Numbered from the stretch's first letter, positions 35,201 through 47,694 are shown. The stretch is DNA of 64,000 nt from Astrocystis sublimbata (GCA_022453515.1 JAJNNY010000017.1:496001-560000), one strand, 5' to 3'. The notes: generated by a model from the letters alone, not told the origin. Made by a program: numbers and translations.

Positions 35201-36416
35201 GATGGGGACGCTGCCAAACTAGCAGGCTTATTTGCGTAAGATGGAACACTCTACTGCGAAAATATGATAGTTACTGACATCTTGCAGTGATCGCGAGCGT
35301 GCTGCCGATGCCGCGCAGGTTGACAAGTTGTTCCACGATATCACAACAGGTGGGCTACGCAAGCGCCGTCGCGGAGGCGACGGCAACAATTTCGACCTCT
35401 CCGACTCCGACGATGGAGGCGAAGCGCGCCGTCGGATGAAGCGTCGACAGTTTGCCAAGATGCAAAAGGCGTTATTCACAGATGAGCGCATCGGCAAGAT
35501 TGCAGAGAACCCTCGAAACGCCGCGTTCCTGAAAACCATCGAAGATCTGAACAAGGACGATGAGTGGAACTTCGATGACAATTTCGCCGAGACAGCATCT
35601 ACAAGCGGCGATGATAGCCAATCACAAAATGTCAGCCAAACCAATGAAGCAATACCTGACAGCCAGCCTCCAACAACTGGTCGCAAACGGACCCGCATGG
35701 ATGGCCATGCTCCCCGGCCTGGCCCCAACGAGCGCCGCACCAAAGATGATGCTCGACCTTCGTCGATCGCGGAAGTGCGAAGGTCTCTTTCGGCGCTACT
35801 AGAGGAGTCTAACACGTTAACTAGCTCTGTCATCCCTGCTACAGAAGTGGATTCTGGCAGCGACGGAGAAGAAGAGCGTCCATCAACATCGCACACCACC
35901 AACAAGGAGAATCGTCGTCCCAGCCGGCCTGCTAGCGGTGGTGTCGTGGACAGAATCACACTGAAGCGCAGCTCTTCGTCGTCCCTTTCCACAGGCGGTA
36001 GCACAAGCGCTTCTTCCAAACTCGCCTTCTCGGCTTCTTCAACCGTTAGCGGCAACTTCAAGGTGCCTGCCCTCCTCCGTCGCGCGACTACAAACTCGAC
36101 GAAGCTGGTTTCCAGCAACAACGAACCCAACCCCTCTGCGACCGCGACCACCAGCAGCCTCAATCGCCAGGCTTCTACCGGTAGTGCCAGTAGTTCGGGA
36201 TCACTGAACAAAGCGGCCAGCTTCGGCGGCGAAGATAGCGGCAAGCTGAAGAAGACGGCGGGCAAGAGGTCAGGTATCAACTACTTCGCGCACGAGAACG
36301 AGCGCAGGGCGAAGGTCGCGGACGCGGAAAAGAGGCGCGAGGCGAAGAAGTGGAAGGGCGCAGAGGGCCGGAGCAGGATTGTCGAGGGTTTATTTGGGAG
36401 TGGAACGTTTGAGTAG
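32216..36416 (+). CDS. MRC1: replication checkpoint mediator Mrc1/claspin, two exons
   Basis: Mrc1 travels with the replisome, binds polymerase epsilon and the CMG helicase, and passes the stalled-fork signal from Mec1/ATR to Rad53/Chk kinases. Exons 32216-35235 and 35288-36416 (52-bp intron, gtaaga...ttgcag) give 1382 residues. The family-specific segment lies near residues 495-580 (FGELHMSLQQRAKAQAKLER, then LDYLRSKGIVVQTSEERARE and SGELDPLAWDDSDDD). An SQ/TQ cluster follows at about residues 770-850 (DSQ, ETQTQ, YTQSQ, DATQ, EATQ), the usual target of Mec1/ATR. Long acidic, low-complexity stretches are normal for this family. After the splice come DRERADAAQVDKLFHDITTG and a basic RRRMKRRQFAKMQ block. 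The chosen ATG begins MASPRASSPADATS; the frame is open a little further 5' but without an ATG. The next gene on the same strand starts 726 bp downstream. Confidence 0.93.
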
Positions 36417-37142
36417 ATGAGATAATTAGAGTCTCTTGCTCTCTTTTCCCCCCCTCCCTCTGTTTTGGGTAGCATGGCGTGACGTGGGCATATTGGTAAG
36501 GTATCTGCGGATTGTTTGGCGAACCTGGGCGTTTGAATGGATGGGGCAACCTAAGACACAGGTTCATTTTCAAGAAAAAAGGAGTTGGTGGCAATGATTA
36601 CATGTAGCTGAGCTCTTACTGAATGATAGAGACAAAGGATACCTCACCCGATACGATATTTTAATTGCAAGGTGCTCCTCTTTGATCCTTACTCTTTTCC
36701 TTCTTGCTATCTATCGATATGCTCCAAGTGACAGTAGTGAGAGTGCAAGGCATTCACCGAGGTTCCAGCAAGATGGTTGGAGAAGACAAGCTGGAATAGC
36801 ACGACTTATAGCATCGTCAAAGGCACAGTGGAGTATGCCGGGGTTTCGCCGACCGTGACGGTGATCGTCAGCCAGTCTTCCAAAGTTCAAACATCCCTAC
36901 AACACAACAACACAACAACGGCATTTGTGTTTCTTACTTACTTACGCCCACGTAGGAGCCTGCGCAACGACGGAGCATGATGAAAGGGCTCTGCGCGTCG
37001 TCCGGCCTGAGATGAGATGCTCATGTCCGTCTGCGTCAATCACGCCATCCCACTTCCACTTCCACCACTCAACCTTCTTCTTATACCCATTTAGGTATTT
37101 GTAAAACGCCTTGGGACGCCGGTGTCGAGATGCGCCGTGAAC
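36417..37142. other. intergenic region MRC1 to OB-like gene
   Basis: This 726-bp stretch between two genes on the same strand should hold the MRC1 3' UTR and the next promoter. No coding frame or repeat of note was seen. Confidence 0.5.
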
Positions 37143-38636
37143 ATGGCGCCTCCGCCTGCCGTACGTCATCCTCTACTGTTATCCCCCACACATTCCGAGA
37201 GGCTTCTGGTCAGTCTCCATGATTGACCACCAAACCAAGGTGACTGACTGACTGGCCCTGTCGCATAGACCCCCACACCCCACCGCTTCCTCGCGCCAAA
37301 GCGATCTCAGCCCCGTGCTGGTATTAGTGAGACGTCGACGTCGACGTCGACGCCGACGCCCAGGCCCAGTGGCGGCCAGCAATTTCACGCTACACCGCGA
37401 TTCTCGCTGTCGTCGACGCCGAGGAACGGTCCGACGTCGTCGTCGCTCACGCCATTCAGGCCACGTGCGAGTGGACGGAATGTTGTGATTGAGATTGAGA
37501 GCTCGCCGCCGCCTCCTCCGCGGAGTCAGGGTGATGACGATGACGGGAGTGAGTATCATGGTGGTGGGAAAGTCGAAGTCGGTACAGGCCGAGGACACGA
37601 GAAGATTAAACTCGAGTATGATGATCTGGATCCTGTGATTGATGATGAGGATGAGATGATGCGGGAGTCAATGGCCATGCCTACGCGGGGGGTGGATGAG
37701 CAAGTGGAGATCGATGATGGTGAAGGTGTCGGCAATGGCAGTGGCGGCGGCGAATGGGACGAAACAAAACCCGCAAAGCGCAGGCGCCTCTCATCTTCGC
37801 CTTCTGGTGCCGGCATTGAGACATCATTTCTACCTTCCCACCAGCGCAGGGTCGACCAAGATGTTGAGATGCGCGACACCCTCCTCGACATCGAGTCGTC
37901 GTTTCCGGAACCGCCGATCAAGGAAGAAGACGACGGGATCGACTCCGATGGAGGGAGTCTCCCAGAAGACGAAGCAGATGAAGAAGAGATAGATAATGCA
38001 AGGGGGTTCGAGTCATCATCACCCCTTCAACCTTGCCATCACCACCACCGAGAGAAACGCCATCTCAAGGCAACCCAGCCAACTTTCCAAAGAGCCCCCC
38101 GCTTCAAGCCCACCGAAATTCCCGAAGGCGCGCCACAACCCGAGCCTTTGCCCGACGTCTTCTCACCACGCCGCAAGGGTGCCAAGTATCTCCAAGGAGG
38201 CTTGGCGGCCGAGCTCCGCGACTGGCTTGTCGATGTCGAGGCCGGGACTACTATTTCTGGCTCCAGCTCCGGCAGTGGTACCGGTTTGACGACGGGCGGG
38301 ATGATTAATGCAAAGAGGGGCGACGATTGGATCCTGAGGATCAGAGTTGATGAACTGCAGGGCATGGATATGGGCGGGAGCGCAAGGGGCATGACGCTAA
38401 TTAAGGGGCGGCAGGTGATTAATAGGGAAACAAGCGATGATGGCGAGAGAAAGGATGAATTGGGGACGCACGCTCTGAGCCTCATACTCGCGGGCCAAGG
38501 CAGGTTGAGCGGGCTCGGCATAGGCAATGAGGTGAGGCCCGGCGTGACAGTTGGCATTGCGCGACCTACTTGGGAGGTTGCTCTGGATGGCCTCGGGCGG
38601 TTTGGGGTTGCTTGTGACTGGGCTGTAGTTTGTTGA
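37143..38636 (+). CDS. conserved-looking nuclear protein of unknown function, two exons
   Basis: I do not recognise a named family. Exons 37143-37160 (MAPPPA only) and 37269-38636 flank a 108-bp intron (gtacgt...gcatag) and give 461 residues. The start follows from the frame: no ATG occurs between the acceptor and the acidic region, while the six-codon first exon gives ATG and a good donor. The N-terminus is Ser/Thr/Pro-rich with RFSLSSTPR and SLTPFRPR motifs; residues 80-270 are acidic with a bipartite-like KPAKRRRLSS nuclear signal. The C-terminal third is compact and hydrophobic: FSPRRKGAKYLQGGLAAELR, DWILRIRVDEL, then GNEVRPGVTVGIARPTWEVA and DWAVV. That alternation of short beta strands is compatible with an OB-fold-like barrel, which is inference. 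A genome-maintenance role is possible given the neighbour MRC1, but unproven. Confidence 0.75.
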
Positions 38637-39269
38637 GATGGAATTCTGTTTTCATTCATGATTATACGCACGATTACGGGGGTACATTATGGTATATACA
38701 ATATCTTATCTAGATCAGCTCCGCAAATTACGATGTCGAAAGCAGCATCATGAACATACAAGATCACTTTTGGTCACTAGAGATTAACCCCCCACCCCCC
38801 CACCCCCCCCCCCCCCCCCCCCCAAAAGAAAAGAAAAGAACTACATACTAAAGTCAAACATAAAGACTAGATTTCGCATCAAATCATGCGCAGATTGTTT
38901 GAAGTGAACAGAAGGAAAAGCTGCACTGTGTTCCTAACTGTCTCAGCTTTGTTCATCTTTCAAGAAGTGGTCAGTTTAGCTATGCAATAGCAACAATGGA
39001 CGTAAAGAACAGTCCTGTCCGTACAATTCACCCGCTGCCTTTGACAAGATTTTCGGGGAACTATACGCAATAATCCCATTGTGACAACTACCTACTCATT
39101 GTCATCCGTGAAGCAAACCGACTTGACGAAAGAGCGTGGTAAGTATAAGTTATATATTGACCAACTAATTCCTGTCAATTTTACTATTCCAATATTCGCT
39201 ACACTCTTACCCTCTCAGAACCTACACCCGAATCCAATCTAGTCGTCACTCTCTAGAACCGAAATCACC
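38637..39269. other. intergenic region with long C tract
   Basis: This 633-bp stretch holds a C-rich tract at 38788-38823 and otherwise AT-leaning sequence that should include the promoter of the next gene. Confidence 0.5.
38788..38823. repeat. poly-C tract ending in C21
   Basis: A C-rich run with two isolated A interruptions ends in 21 cytosines (38803-38823), about 150 bp after a stop codon. The position just past a 3' end mirrors the G23 tract behind HFI1. The exact length may be a base-calling artefact. Confidence 0.75.
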
Positions 39270-39835
39270 ATGTCGGAAGAATATCCCAGCATCTTCACGC
39301 TCCAGTACCTCCACGCCGCGATCCAGAACATCACCTCTACCCGAACCCCGACCTCGTACGCGAAGGCCCTCGGCCTAGTCGAAGAAATCACGGAGATGCT
39401 CGCCGCCTCCGGGGTTCAAGAATCAGAGAGCCTAGCCCCTGTAGTCCGGGCCTGCGAGGACTACCGCGACCAATTCGAGGAGTTCATACGCCGTCTAGGC
39501 GTCGAGGAGTTGGAGAAAGAACATATGGCGTACCAGCGTCATCTGGAACGCAAGCAGTAAGTACTCACCTCAGGTTCTTAACGTCCTGGCCTCGCCCGGC
39601 CCGGCAATGGTAGATTCTAACTCTATTCTTTTTTTCTGACAAAAGTTCGAACTCGAATTCGGAGGTGAGCTGGCTGACAGAGGGTGGTAGTGGTAGTAAC
39701 AAGGATAAGAGGAGTGGGGTGTTGTTCGAGGTCGACGACGGCGACTTCATCGTGGCAGCGTTGGAGGCGCTCAGGCTAGAGCAGTTCTTGATTGAGGAGG
39801 CGACGCGGGAGGAGAAGAAGGTGAGATTCTCTTAA
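39270..39835 (+). CDS. small hypothetical helical protein, two exons
   Basis: No family recognised. Exons 39270-39556 and 39646-39835 (89-bp intron, gtaagt...aaaag) give 158 residues. The start ATG has an ACCATG context. The protein is soluble-looking, Glu/Leu/Arg-rich and mostly helical (SYAKALGLVEEITEMLAASG, EELEKEHMAYQRHLERK), with an interrupted Ser/Gly/Asn linker at about residues 97-117 and a second helix EALRLEQFLIEEATREEKK. Splicing is needed, because the unspliced frame stops immediately at TAA inside the donor GTAAGT. A second donor-like GTGAGA follows the final EEKK, and an acceptor at 39859 would give a longer, alternative C-terminus. Codon use and the two well-conserved-looking halves suggest a real gene. 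Function unknown. Confidence 0.65.
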
Positions 39836-40409
39836 GTCGATCTGTTATACTCTAATCAGCAAACAAGAAGACATGGTCTTGCACTTATGGTGAGTCTTCG
39901 GGATTGTTATTAGATCGCACTGGTCATAGTAAACCAGTGAGAGGTTGGCTTTTAGTGGTAAATATAAATATATCAGCGAGTTTAGAGAAAGTCGATTTGT
40001 GCTTCTCCAAGTATCAGTCCGCTTTTACGTGGAAGTCTGAGCGTCCATGGTATATCGCCTGCTTGGCGTACTTTGAAATGATCCTGAGGAAAAGCATACA
40101 CATTCGCAAATAGATAATACATCTTTGCGCAATTGTGCTGTTGCGCCGAGCATTACATTGAACTATTCAATATGTACGCAGCTGAAGCTGACGTATTTGC
40201 CAAAGCAATCAAATGAGCAGGTAGACCAATACAAAACAGCCATGTCTCACAGTAGGATAATGGTTTGATTTGGTTGTGTAGCTCTACTCTAACAGGAGCA
40301 ATATTAATCATTTCTCATTGAAGCTTATGTGCGCAGGGTATCAAAACCTGTTGTACCATATAATATAATGTATGTTGACATTTGAATGTGAATTGTCCCA
40401 TCTCTTCCG
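39836..40409. other. convergent intergenic region
   Basis: 574 bp of AT-rich sequence between two converging 3' ends. The frame 39904-40113 is not supported. Nothing else seen. Confidence 0.5.
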
Positions 40410-42839
40410 TCACCTTAATTCATACACGGGACTCTTTTCCTCCTCATCCTTCGAGCACTTGGCGTCTTTCGTCTTTATCCATCTTTTGATCTGCAAAGGC
40501 TCGATCTTGAGGCACAAGGCGGCGATTACGCATATGGCCGCACCAGCCACGACGATGAAGTAGAGACAGCCGATTGTTTTTACGATGGCGCTGATAACGA
40601 GCTTCTTGATCTCAGGACTGAAGGACTCGAGTAGGGTAGACTTGGCTCCTGCCAGGAGCGCCAGAATCTCGGTATCCTGATAGCCGGTAAAACCCGCCGC
40701 ATCTTTCACCAGGTTCAATCCGATGTTGCGGTAGATGGCAGCTGATACCGACAGTGAGAACGCAGTTCCGCCCAGCTGCGCTATGCTGTGCAGGGTAGTC
40801 TGGTCCAGGCGCTCCTCTTGGGTTTCTAGAACGGCCGAGCAGACTGGGATGGCGAGATTCCACATGACACCTATGCCGGCACCGAGTATGGCGCTGAAGG
40901 CCATGACGGCCGCGAGGGGGGTAGTGCTAGTGACCGTGTGGAGTGAGATGCCCCCTGCCAGGAGTAGAACACCACCGACAAGGAAGAAGGGCATGTAATA
41001 TTTTGCTACTGGGAGGATCGAGTGAGCAAGGAGGATGGCGACGATGAAAAGTGCGGTGAGGCACAACAGACGTGTCCCAGACTCGAGCGGCCCGATCGCG
41101 CGAGTAAAGGTGTAGAAGAGAGGCTCGTAGTAGAAGGCCACGCCGTAGGTCATGGCGGCGGCTAGAGTGCATATGAAGGTCAAGAGGACGATGCGTTTCC
41201 TCAGGAGGTGAACGGGCAGGATGCGGTGTTCGGGTTTAGTGCCGAAGCTGAAGGTCTGCTGCACGATGTAGGCGACAGCGACTGTGGTGAATATGACCCA
41301 GATAACGAGCTGGGGCACGGAGCCCCATGGCCATGCATTCCCCGAGAATACGGTCGCGAGACCGAACGAGATGAATGTACCGGAGTGAAGGAGGTGACCG
41401 ATCCAGTCAATCTCCTTGAAATGCGTGGAGACTGACTTCTCCGTCGATGCAGAGTAACATGGCAAAGCAAAAATGCAAAGCAATAGAACTATCACTAGAA
41501 TAGGTAGGTTGATATAGAAAGACCATCGCCATGTTGTGCTTTCATTTTGAGCGAAGGCAGCTCCTATACGACAGTCAGTGTTTGCGTACGTTGAAAACAA
41601 TATACTAGGCTTAGGGTTGACGGACCGATGACAGGCCCTGTAAGGATACCAAATGCAAAGCAGGCACCGACCGAGGCATGGACAAGGGCGATTTCACCGG
41701 GATAGGAGAATATGACAGTGAAACTCAAAATTCTGCATGCCATATTAGTCTCTGGCTGCACGCGACAGCGGTGAAGGGTAGGTAGTTAGTTACCCCTGGT
41801 ACACAATGCTCGCTCCAAACGCAGTAACGGCACGTCCAACAATTAACAAAAGGAGGCTCGAAGCAGCACCCGCGAGCGCGTTTCCCGCTATGAGAAGAAC
41901 CAGTCCACTCAGCGTCAGAACCTTGATGTCATAAAACTTGAAAAGCTTTCGGGCCAGAGGCGTCGCCACAACGTTGCATATAGAGTAGCTGAGAGCAAGC
42001 CACGGGAGTAAGTGGATATCACCGAACGCTTCGTACACAGGACCTTGTATATTCGCAATGTTGCTCACATCATAGCCTATAGAAAGTTAGTGTCAATGAA
42101 GCCAATGTCGGCGCAGTTGCAACCCACCATTGATAAGAGACAGAATGTTGCTCGCCACGAGCATGAGTCTCCATTTCCATATGCTTAGGTTCTGTCTCGG
42201 ATGTGTTTCCGATATTATCGGGTCTATCAGCGCAGCTCTGTGTTGCCATCCATCTGGATGGCCCATCGGAATATTCGTCGATATCTTGAGCGGCGTATCG
42301 GCATCGTGAGCCGGAGTAACCCAGCTTCCCTGGTGTTGTTCGTACGATTGCGCTGTTGGCTGGGCGTAATGTTGCTCATTGTGGTACTGGCTTGGATTAC
42401 TTGCAACATCGAAGTTGTTCACCGGCTGCGTAACACCACCATGGTTCCAATACTGCACGTCGCTGTCATAATAGTAATGAACAGCTTGCGGCACAGCTAC
42501 CCCGTTTGTGAAAGGTTGGTAATATTGGTGATTCCATTGCATCGATGGGTTAGCTGCCGCCGCCTGGTTATATTGCGCAAAGTTCCGGTCTTGAGCCCCC
42601 TGCGTGCCATGATGTTGCCATTGCCCAAGCCCTTCCACCGCGTAGCCTGCTGTCGTCGGGTTTGAAGCTCCAGGTGTGTGATAAGCGGTATGGTCCCATC
42701 CCGCGGTGGCCTGCCGGGGCTCGTAGTGATCCTCGTCGTGGACATCGCTGTTCGGGGTGCCTTGGTCAACAGTTGTAGGAGGAACGGCAGTATATCCCGA
42801 GCCGTACTGGCCAGCAGTCGCCATATTAGACCACCACAT
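40410..42839 (-). CDS. MFS transporter with long low-complexity N-terminus, four exons
   Basis: A major facilitator superfamily transporter of the fungal drug:proton antiporter type. Exons 42839-42128, 42076-41794, 41732-41626 and 41563-40410 (introns 51, 61, 62 bp) give 751 residues in one continuous frame. The membrane part starts at about residue 224 (LMLVASNILSLINGYDVSNI) and shows ANIQGPVYEAFG, LSYSICNVVATPLARKLF, GRAVTAFGASIVYQG, then HASVGACFAFGILTGPVIG and WRWSFYINLPI (motif C and the start of the central segment), with about 14 spans in all. The first 220 residues are unusual: Gln/Asn/His/Tyr/Gly-rich without charged runs (for example QWQHHGTQG, HYYYDSDVQYWNHGG), which is prion-like in composition. 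The donor of intron 3 (GTCCGT) is weak. Substrate unknown. Start chosen at the first ATG; Met6 is an alternative. Confidence 0.88.
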
Positions 42840-45800
42840 TCATGCACCTATTATGCAGCTCGGTTCCAGTAGACATCGAGACGCGTGGTTACGATGCAGT
42901 CGAAGAGACAGGCTACTACGTCTCGCGGATGGTTTCAAGAGGCAAGCGAGCGGGAAGCTTCAAGTGGCTGCGGCAAGGGCAATAGTTTATTTCAGGTCCC
43001 CATCTTCGCGGGATCCTCGATGGAGCACGCACGAAGGATGATATGTCCTTGACTTGCCCCAGCACGGCATAGGCGGATCTAGATGGGTGGCAGTTTGTTT
43101 CCGAGCACTGCCGCTGATGACTACTGGGCCGAAGTGGGAGCTGGGGAACTTGGCCGCAAGACAGGCTCGACAGGGCGCCAGCCCGCCAGCTCTGCGCTGA
43201 TCGATGTCAGCGGTACTACCGAGAATGCTGGGCGGACCAGGGCCATGCCTGATCATACAGGTCATAGTATCGACTGCTTCTCGTTCAAGTCTAGCAGCTG
43301 CGACTTTGGCGATGTAGTGTGCGCTAGCGTCCATAGGAATGGCCTCAGACCTGGGACTATGCCTTAGCAAGTGGGCGGTCTCGTGGGCGCGTGATTGGCT
43401 CAGCAGACGATGCTGACAGGGGCCGCTGTTGATTATGGGTGATTATGCTGGGGTTGACAAATTGGTAAAATTGACATCAGTCTTGTCAGGATGTCAGGGT
43501 CTCTTATCCAGCTCTACTATGTAATTTCAACAGCAGGCCGCAGCATTAGCAGCCCTACCAAGCCCACCAAGCCCACCATGCTAAGCCGACTCATATGGGG
43601 GTTTCAAAAGTCTCGGGTCTGACTCGGACACGCCGTCCAGAACCCCCCTAGCAAAGTCCTTGATAAGAGGTCCAGCACAACGTGCAGTGCTGCCTGCCCA
43701 CTACTCGTATGCTTCACCGTGGACATGACCGCCAATGAGCGTACTCTGTAGGCAAAGTCCCGGCTGCTTGTTCGGTAGGGACATTGTCGAGATGATCCTA
43801 TCCTACGCCTTGGGGTAAGCAGCAGCATGTTCGCATACGCTTGGTAGGTAAGTAGGTATGGTCAGATGCTGCCTGTGATGCCTTCGAGACTAGTACTTGG
43901 TAGATGGTGCAGTGCCGTGCCGTGCCGTAGTGTTGACGACCAGGCAACCTGTTGCGAGCGCAGGCGCTGGTGGCTTGGTCTATTCGCAGGACCTGTGATT
44001 CTTGGCGCTTTGGTGTGCTGTTCTCTGGGCCTGTCTCTCGACCCGCCAACGCTAAACTTTAATCAATTGGAGTCCCAGGTTTCACGAGGTTAGTCGGCTT
44101 GGTACTGGCTCGACTGGTAGAGGATGAGTGAGCAGGCACTGGGCAGGCGAGGAGGGGGGCGAGAAGGGGGAGAGCATTTGGAAGCTTGAAATCCTCTTAC
44201 TTCCTTCATCCCACAAAAACGTCGACGTTCGCCGCTTGATCGACATTGAAAGTCCTCGAAACAAGCACTGCACACCGGATCATGACATGCTGCCATCCAG
44301 ACGCCCAGATCTCATTCACTCACCACAACTCGACAAGGACTCGATGAATTTGTCGAGGGTGGACTACTAGCCTCTAGGCACCTAGGTACCCTAGGTTAGT
44401 AATCACAGACTTGATTCTGCATAAGTCCCTGCAATCCATTATCGGCAAACCATTATCCGTTTTACCTGGTTCGTTCTGTATGGGAAAGTGAGATACCGAC
44501 GCCCTGTTACCTCCGGAGGGGAGGAGTAGTGGTGCTATGGGCACAGGTCACACTTGTTTTTCTCCTCCTCCTCCTCTTCTTCTTCTTCTTCTGCTGCTGC
44601 TGCTGCACAGATAAGACGAGCAGAATACATCAGTGATCGCCCCATCTGAGACTGGACGTTGTTGACAGCCATTGTTTCTATTTTGTAATTCGGATGACAG
44701 GTGCATGATGCTGATCACATCCAAGTTGCAGTGTAATGCACGCCCCATAGAACCTTAACCACAAGTCAAGGTTCAATCCCGGGGTCATGACGTACCGCTA
44801 ATGTAGACCGATCTCTCCCATATGTTCCGTCCTAGCGGTGTCGAAAAGACACGCACTGCCATAACATGCGACTTCGACTTGTCTTCTCATCCAAAATTGC
44901 ACGCACACTTTGTAATGCATCCACTCCACTTGTACTTCGTATGCTGACATTTGGGGCACCGTTTCCGCGACAGAAAGATATACATCATGGTGGGTATGTG
45001 CCGTTGAGAGCGAGCTTACGTGCACGTGGTGATGTGGCATCGCGAACTTGTGAATGCGACAATGCGACGATCGCTGCAAGCCCTACGCTCTCTGCGGAGC
45101 TGAGTCTGTGTAAGAAGAACTCTGTCATGTCTGTGATCACTGATGATCAGCAGGCCCATAGACGCAAGCGCAAGGCTTACCGAGCCATCGGGCCCACTTC
45201 CAGTTACCTACAGTAATCATCTTCTACATTGGACTTAATGCTGGATGGACCGTGATGTTGATGCCAATGGTTAATCCCTTTGTTTTGCAGCGAGGTGAGC
45301 AGCACAGACAATTCCAGAATCAAAGTGATCAAGGTTGCCGAGGTTGCTTACCTGAGCACCCTGAGGTAGGTACCTACGCATGCATCTACATCCTACCCTG
45401 GCCCCTGATCCATACTATGTACAGCACGTACGTCCCTGAACTAACTCGCCTGACACCCTGAGCTGCACACTGGACCGAGGTAACAAGCTTTGGTTCGATT
45501 CCTGGCACACAGCCCTCAGCCACTCGTGTTTCTCACCAAGCCCCTCCTAGGTTAGCACTTATACAGAGTCTCGCCTGCTTGAATCCCGAATGCTCCGCCA
45601 CTCTAAAACAGTCCTCACCATCGCATTCATTGCGCCTATGACTGCTATATTTGGTTGACTCTGCTGTAGTCGATCGGGATTCTTCCACACTGGTCTTGAA
45701 ACATGGCAATCCTCCTAGCTGGAAATAGCCATAGTAGGGCAGATCACTACCAGCATCTATCCCTCTTGGCGAAACGCCTATGAGGTTGTTGAATTGAGGG

Positions 45801-47694
45801 TTTCTTAATGTCACACTGGAACACCTGAATGTATGAGCTAGCTCCCTATTTACCTAAAATACTGACCAGCATATCACCAGAGAGACAGAGGTGGAGAGAC
45901 TCATACTCCCATGACCCGTTGCCATCTTCTAGCAATCAGCTTTTCCCAATCCTGTAATTGCATAGTGTAGAGCTACTCAGTATCCTGTTTGAGTTGCACA
46001 TATAGAACAGGCACCAGGAACGTGTGAATATATGGTGTATGATGAATTGAAATCTCCTAAACGAGACACGTTCTCCTGACTATTACAGCACTAAGCACCT
46101 GTTCACCGGTTGTCACTGATCTATAATTACTGTAACAGAAGCTGCTGGCTTTATATTGGGGATCACAGGTAGCCAGCCCCCAGAGCTCTTGGTTGGACAT
46201 ACCTGCGAGTGAAAAGCAACCATTCCCCGTCAACAACATGCGCAATGTTTCGCAGCAGGAAACATTTGAGAAGCACTGGTAGGATGCGACTCGGGGCAAC
46301 TGTCATGTTCTCTAGTATAGGTATAACAAAAGGGATACACATACCTAAGTGTGCATGCTAACATTATAGTATTAACAAGGTAAACTTGCATATGAAGCCA
46401 TAAAACATACAACATCAGGGATTCTCTTATTATTACTAGTCTAACAACTCATCTAGCAATTCTATCTAAGGTGGAGCAGACAGGATGCTCGCTTTAAAAA
46501 AGCACAGCAGTATATACTTAAAATGTAACACCTTCATCATAGAAACAAATATTAAATAAATGATTATATTCTTATTTACCTATAGTATATGATAGAATAC
46601 TAAGTATCTAGGAATCAAGTGATAAAATCATGCAATGACTTTTTCTTTTACAATTAGCTCTACTTATAAAAACAAAACAAAATGCTCTGTAGTTATAATT
46701 GATTTGAAGGTGTACCTATGACTGTGTGCAACAAAGGGGCAAGTGTCTTGCACCAAACATCTTGATAAGGATTTAACCATTATATAAACTGCTTTGTAGA
46801 AAATGAACTTGATATTATTGAAGAATTTGTTATTTGGAATAACATTGGTCACTACATAACATTTAATTCCCATTCAACAGGTGCGATGCTAGGCTTTGAA
46901 GATGACAGAGATGCTTGCACCAGTTGATTATCAAAAGAAGTGTAAAGTAACCATGCTTCAGGTGTTGGCAACAAGCTAAGCAATGGAAACTCGGACACGT
47001 GCCACTTGTACAAGCTGTGTGCAATGGGTTCGGGTACGAACTAAAGTATCGTGCTATGCAACTTTCTATATTGGTCTGGTATTTATTTATTAATACTGAA
47101 GAGGTAGCCGGTTCTGCTTTTAAAAGGCTGCATGAACGCGGTCCAATTGGAATACTTCCAGGCGTGTAACTGACCTCATTCCTTCCTTGCCTGATTAACT
47201 TCGGCTGCATTCAACATTGGCAACAACAGGCAATACTACTGCCAGGTGGCCCTGGTTCTGAGTAACCTGGTTTTCCTCAGGAGCCTCCATGTGTGTGACA
47301 CACCTGCCTTCCTCATTCTCAACATCAACGTTTCAATGAGAGGCTGGCTCTGCTTCCATGTCACTGATTGCTACTCGCTATCACTCTCTTTGGTAAGTTT
47401 GGGTGATAGCAAAGTCTCTATGCAAATCACGCTAGCGCACAACATTCACTTACCTTTCTAACCCTCTGACCACTGTTGAGTGAATGTTTGATACATCACG
47501 CAGCACTTGAGCAAATGTATTATATTAACCAGACTCTCAGCCACACCCTTGTTTAGTTCGGGAATCGCAGTATACAGAACCGTTCTTTTGGAATCCAGGT
47601 CATTGTGATCTTGGGAAACAGAACAAGCAGTGTTGCTCCTGCTAACAGTAATTACTAAGAACACCCAGCTTGGCACCAACTTCTCAGCATCACC
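42840..47694. other. 4.9-kb gene-poor tract
   Basis: No supported gene. The frames at 42987-43370 (-) and 43083-43367 (+) are antisense to each other and resemble nothing. TACCTA/TAGGTA words recur near 43845, 44375-44395 and 45365. A compound microsatellite is at 44561-44606. From 46430 to 46870 the sequence is markedly AT-rich. Confidence 0.5.
44561..44606. repeat. compound trinucleotide repeat (TCC)n(TTC)n(TGC)n
   Basis: Runs of TCC, TTC and TGC follow one another without interruption in noncoding DNA. A simple sequence repeat. Confidence 0.85.

Noticed and set aside
35228..36280. 350-codon frame antisense to MRC1 exon 2
   Set aside because: A mirror of the Ser-rich MRC1 coding strand; Ser/Leu/Arg bias is what the complement of such codons gives.
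45485..45530. GGTTCGATTCC, resembling a tRNA B box
   Set aside because: No 5-bp T stem, anticodon arm or matching acceptor stem could be folded around it. The same holds for GGTTCGATTC near 16880 and GGTTCGATC near 60866.
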